Assembly: GCF_000379605.1 (NCBI RefSeq)
Contig: NZ_KB902680.1
Coordinates: 124,186-188,185, forward strand
DNA: 64,000 nt
Reading direction: 5' to 3'
DNA from: Rhizobium giardinii bv. giardinii H152
GTDB lineage: Bacteria > Pseudomonadota > Alphaproteobacteria > Rhizobiales > Rhizobiaceae
Shown: in pieces, positions 61,454-64,000 of the stretch
Numbering within the stretch: position 1 is the first letter of the stretch
How the letters are laid out: every line of letters begins with the position of its first letter
Program-made: the position numbers and the translations under genes
Notes under the pieces: generated by a model
Seen by the model: the letters and a program-made list of their open reading frames with translations, nothing else
The model's database searches: none
What the model was told of the DNA's origin: nothing

Positions 61454-62578
61454 TCAAAGCCCCAGATGCGAGCGCCCGCGCAGCAGGATCCACAGGAAGA
61501 AGGGGGCACCGACGAAGGCGGTGATGATGCCGATCGGCAGTTCCGCCGGTGGCACGATTGTACGCGCGACCATGTCGGCAAAGATCAGCAGCGTACCGCC
61601 GAGCAACGCCGACGCTGGCAGCAGATAGCGATGGTCTGGCCCGATGATCAGCCTCAGCACATGCGGCACGACGATGCCGACGAAGCCGATGCCGCCGCTG
61701 ACGGCGACCGAGGCGCCCGTCAAGGCGGCGACGCTGATGATGGCGATGTTCTTCAGCCGCTGAACCGGAATGCCCATGTGGAAGGCCGCCGCTTCGCCAA
61801 GGGTCAACGCGTTGAGGCCACGCGCCAGAAACGGCACGACGGCGAGCGAAACAAGGATGATCGGCGCGGCGGAGAGTATCTTCGTCCAGTTTGCGCCGGC
61901 GAGCGATCCGAGGCCCCAGAAGGTCAAGTCACGCAACTGCTTGTCGTCGGCGACGAAGATCAGCACGCCGGTGACGGCGTTGGCAAGCGCGGCGAGCGCA
62001 ATGCCGGCAAGCAGCATGGTTGCCACCGACGTCTGGCCGCTGCGGGTTGCGATCCGGTAGAGCAGGAGCGTCGTCACGAGGCAGCCGAGGAACGCTGCGA
62101 CCGGCAGCGCGTAGAAGCCGAAGACGGCGAAGAGCGTGCCGAAAAGGGAACTGCCGAGCACGATCGTCAGCACGGCGCCCAGGCTGGCGCCGGATGAGAT
62201 GCCGACGAGCGCCGGGTCGGCCAGCGGGTTGCGGAAGAGGCCCTGCATGATCGCGCCGGAGACCGCCAGGGAGGCTCCGACCAGCAGGCCCATGACCGCC
62301 CGCGGCAAGCGGATATCGAGGATGATGATGCGGTCGCGGACGCTCAGCGCCTGTTCCGCGCCATCGACGCCGAAGAGCCAGCGCAGCACGTTGCCCAGCG
62401 AAGCGTCGGCCGCACCGGTCATGATGGACGCGGCGAACATCGCCGCCGCCGCCAGGATGAGCGCGAGGATCACCAGTCGCGCCAGCCGCGACCGGTCGCC
62501 CTGGAGCCATTCCGATTTCAGACGCGCTGCAAACGGCCGTGATTGGCCGTCACCTGCCGCCATTTCACTGCGAGGCAT
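61454..62578 (-). CDS. hmuU: Haem ABC transporter permease HmuU
   Basis: A 374-residue FecCD-type permease with about ten spans. Family segments: DIRLPRAVMGLLVGASLAVS, GAIMQGLFRNPLADPALVG, ISSGASLGAVL, GASVAVSGGIGFVGIVVPH and LLGGTLLIFADMVART. It forms the inner-membrane haem channel. Three starts (62602, 62578, 62563) are possible; all overlap or abut hmuT. I use 62578 with GGAAA upstream. Confidence 0.92.
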   Translation of the reverse strand: MPRSEMAAGDGQSRPFAARLKSEWLQGDRSRLARLVILALILAAAAMFAASIMTGAADASLGNVLRWLFGVDGAEQALSVRDRIIILDIRLPRAVMGLLVGASLAVSGAIMQGLFRNPLADPALVGISSGASLGAVLTIVLGSSLFGTLFAVFGFYALPVAAFLGCLVTTLLLYRIATRSGQTSVATMLLAGIALAALANAVTGVLIFVADDKQLRDLTFWGLGSLAGANWTKILSAAPIILVSLAVVPFLARGLNALTLGEAAAFHMGIPVQRLKNIAIISVAALTGASVAVSGGIGFVGIVVPHVLRLIIGPDHRYLLPASALLGGTLLIFADMVARTIVPPAELPIGIITAFVGAPFFLWILLRGRSHLGL

Positions 62579-63506
62579 GCGGTTTTCCGTAGATCGCTGC
62601 ATTCAACTCGCGCACGGCGCCTGCGGTACGCGGGCCAAAACCGAGCAGATGCAAGCCATCCATGCGGATCACCGCCTTGGTCTTGGCCGCCGGCGTCAGG
62701 CTGAGCGCCGGATGCGCAAAGAGTTCGTCGTCGGTGGCGGCATGGCCGCCGCTGCGCGTCATCATCAGCACCACATCCGGCTTTGCCTCGATGATCGCTT
62801 CGTCGGTCAGAGGCTTGTACCCGGGGAAGCTTGCTGTCGCGTTGACGGCGCCGGCAAGCGCGATGATGCCGTCTGCCGCCGTCCCCGTGCCCGACGCCAT
62901 GATCTTTCCGCCCTGGGTGCTCAGGATGAACATCACGCGCTTGCGCTCGGCTTCAGGCCGCTTGGCCGCATCTGCCACCGCCGCGTCCAGGTCTGCGTTG
63001 ACCTTTTCGGACAGCGCCGCTGCCCTCTCCGGTACGCCTAGAAAATCGCCGACGATTTTGATTTTTTCCAGGATGCCGTCGCGATCGAATTTCTCCGGAA
63101 CCGTCTGGAAGGGGATCTTTGCCTCCTTGAGAACGTTGAGCGTCTCCGGCGGGCCGCTGCCCTCCACGGCAATGATGGCGGACGGATTTGTGGCGATCAC
63201 GCCTTCCGGTGCCAGCTGCCGCATGTAGCCGACGTTGGGAAGCTTCGAAGCCGCCTCGGGATAGACGCTGGTCGAGTCGCGCCCGACGAGTTTGCCCTCT
63301 TCGCCGAGCGCGTAGATGATCTCGGTAATGGCGCCGCCGACGGAGACCATGCGCGACGTGTCGATCTTCTGCATGTCCTGCGCCACGGCTGCGCGCACGA
63401 AGGAGGGGGGCGACGCGACCGGCAGAGCGAACGGCGCGGAAACGGCAAAGACCGCAAGAGCCAGTTCCCAGGAACGCAACCGGCGGAAATCACAGGAATT
63501 TTTCAT
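62565..63506 (-). CDS. hmuT: Haem periplasmic binding protein HmuT
   Basis: A 313-residue type III binding protein. Signal segment LALAVFAVSAPFALPVA precedes the mature domain: SRMVSVGGAITEIIYALGEE, GRDSTSVYPEAASKLPNVGY (with the haem-ligand Tyr) and RQLAPEGVIATNPSAIIA. It carries haem from the TonB receptor to HmuUV. AGGAG lies 9 bases before the ATG. It overlaps hmuU by about 14 bases. Confidence 0.92.
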   Translation of the reverse strand: MKNSCDFRRLRSWELALAVFAVSAPFALPVASPPSFVRAAVAQDMQKIDTSRMVSVGGAITEIIYALGEEGKLVGRDSTSVYPEAASKLPNVGYMRQLAPEGVIATNPSAIIAVEGSGPPETLNVLKEAKIPFQTVPEKFDRDGILEKIKIVGDFLGVPERAAALSEKVNADLDAAVADAAKRPEAERKRVMFILSTQGGKIMASGTGTAADGIIALAGAVNATASFPGYKPLTDEAIIEAKPDVVLMMTRSGGHAATDDELFAHPALSLTPAAKTKAVIRMDGLHLLGFGPRTAGAVRELNAAIYGKPHASQ

Positions 63507-63518
63507 CTCGGGCTCCTT

Positions 63519-64000
63519 TCACGCCGCCGCAGTGGTGTCGAGCCGGGCGAGGTTTTCCATGATCGAGCGCCATTCCGGTCGCTCGGCGAAGCCTTCCTTG
63601 CGCTTGCCGAAGAACTGGATGACCATTTCGCCCCTGGCGTCGAGCGCTTCCAGCGAGGTCACATGGCCATCAGCCGTCGGTTTGCGAACGGCCCAGATTT
63701 CCGCCAGGTGGTCCAGGCGCAGGTGCAGGTGGAAGGTCGGGTCCATGATGTTGAGCCAGGGACCCATCGTTTGGATATTGGCGAGCGGTCCGGAATGGAT
63801 CTGAATGACGCCGTGATTGCCGACGAAGCACATGATCGGCAGTTCCACCCTGGCGGATTGGTGCATCATCTCCGCCACGGCGTCCGGCTGCAGTTTCCAG
63901 GCGAAATCCTCGCCGATCGACTGCAGCGCCTGGCGGCGGCCGAGCTTGAGCTTGCGCAGCAGACCGTGGAACTGATGCGTATCCGTCATCCTGCTCCATT
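63519..64000 (-). CDS. hmuS: Haem-degrading factor HmuS, C-terminal part
   Basis: The frame is open from the window's right edge to a stop at 63519; about 159 residues are visible (WSR, then MTDTHQFHGLLRKLKLGRRQ). Segments VELPIMCFVGNHGVIQIHSG, LNIMDPTFHLHLRLDHLAEI and AVRKPTADGHVTSLEALDA match the second half of HmuS/ChuS/HemS. It takes haem in the cytoplasm and helps release iron. The internal ATG at 63989 is not the real start. First gene of hmuSTUV. Confidence 0.9.
   Translation of the reverse strand, partial: WSRMTDTHQFHGLLRKLKLGRRQALQSIGEDFAWKLQPDAVAEMMHQSARVELPIMCFVGNHGVIQIHSGPLANIQTMGPWLNIMDPTFHLHLRLDHLAEIWAVRKPTADGHVTSLEALDARGEMVIQFFGKRKEGFAERPEWRSIMENLARLDTTAAA

Overview
The window looks like chromosomal or chromid DNA of an alphaproteobacterium of the Rhizobiaceae (Rhizobium/Agrobacterium/Ensifer type). 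The evidence is the GC-rich coding, a PhyR-NepR-EcfG general stress locus, a smoEFGK/smoS/mtlK polyol operon, a hmuSTUV haem operon, urt and ure nitrogen genes with a rhizobial 'urease operon accessory' gene, a CyaC-like redox cyclase, and several families of short rhizobial palindromic repeats. I see no rRNA, tRNA, CRISPR array, prophage or intact insertion sequence. This assignment is an inference from gene content.

Layout. 0-3.7 kb: end of a branched-chain amino-acid ABC operon (livM', livG, livF, a DUF6867 gene, a periplasmic binding protein). 3.7-6.2 kb: a MarR-type repressor divergent from a Tat-exported alpha/beta hydrolase, with three operator-like palindromes between them, and a small exported protein. 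6.3-25.1 kb: a urea block. It holds a LuxR-type response regulator, a 1129-residue sensor kinase fused to an NCS1-type permease, urtABCDE, ureD-ureA-[DUF1272]-ureB-[LprI-like]-[accessory]-ureC, a 1.1 kb gene-poor stretch, a peroxiredoxin, an ABM monooxygenase and ureEFG. 25.2-29.7 kb: an RND efflux pump and its adaptor. 30.1-44.5 kb: reductive pyrimidine degradation (ABC importer, dihydropyrimidinase, beta-ureidopropionase-like amidohydrolase, RutR-like regulator, PreA/PreT), interrupted by a cupin gene, a DUF559 gene, a CyaC-like cyclase and a broken SEC-C gene. 44.7-54.7 kb: sorbitol/mannitol uptake and oxidation (smoC regulator, smoEFGK, smoS, mtlK, a HAD phosphatase and an FGGY kinase). 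55.0-60.4 kb: the general stress response (two HWE-type kinases, PhyR, NepR, EcfG, two small membrane or stress-like proteins). 60.7-64.0 kb: haem uptake hmuV-hmuU-hmuT-hmuS'.

How it works together. Much of the window concerns nitrogen scavenging. Urea is imported by UrtABCDE and hydrolysed by urease, whose nickel centre is built by UreDEFG. Pyrimidines are imported and reduced by PreAT, opened by dihydropyrimidinase and decarbamoylated by the amidohydrolase, releasing ammonia. Branched-chain amino acids enter through Liv.

The most notable system is the permease-fused hybrid histidine kinase with an eight-cysteine cytoplasmic cluster and its LuxR-type partner. They are divergent from urtA across a perfect 16-bp palindrome. 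I infer a urea (or related amide) sensing circuit; the ligand is not shown by the sequence.
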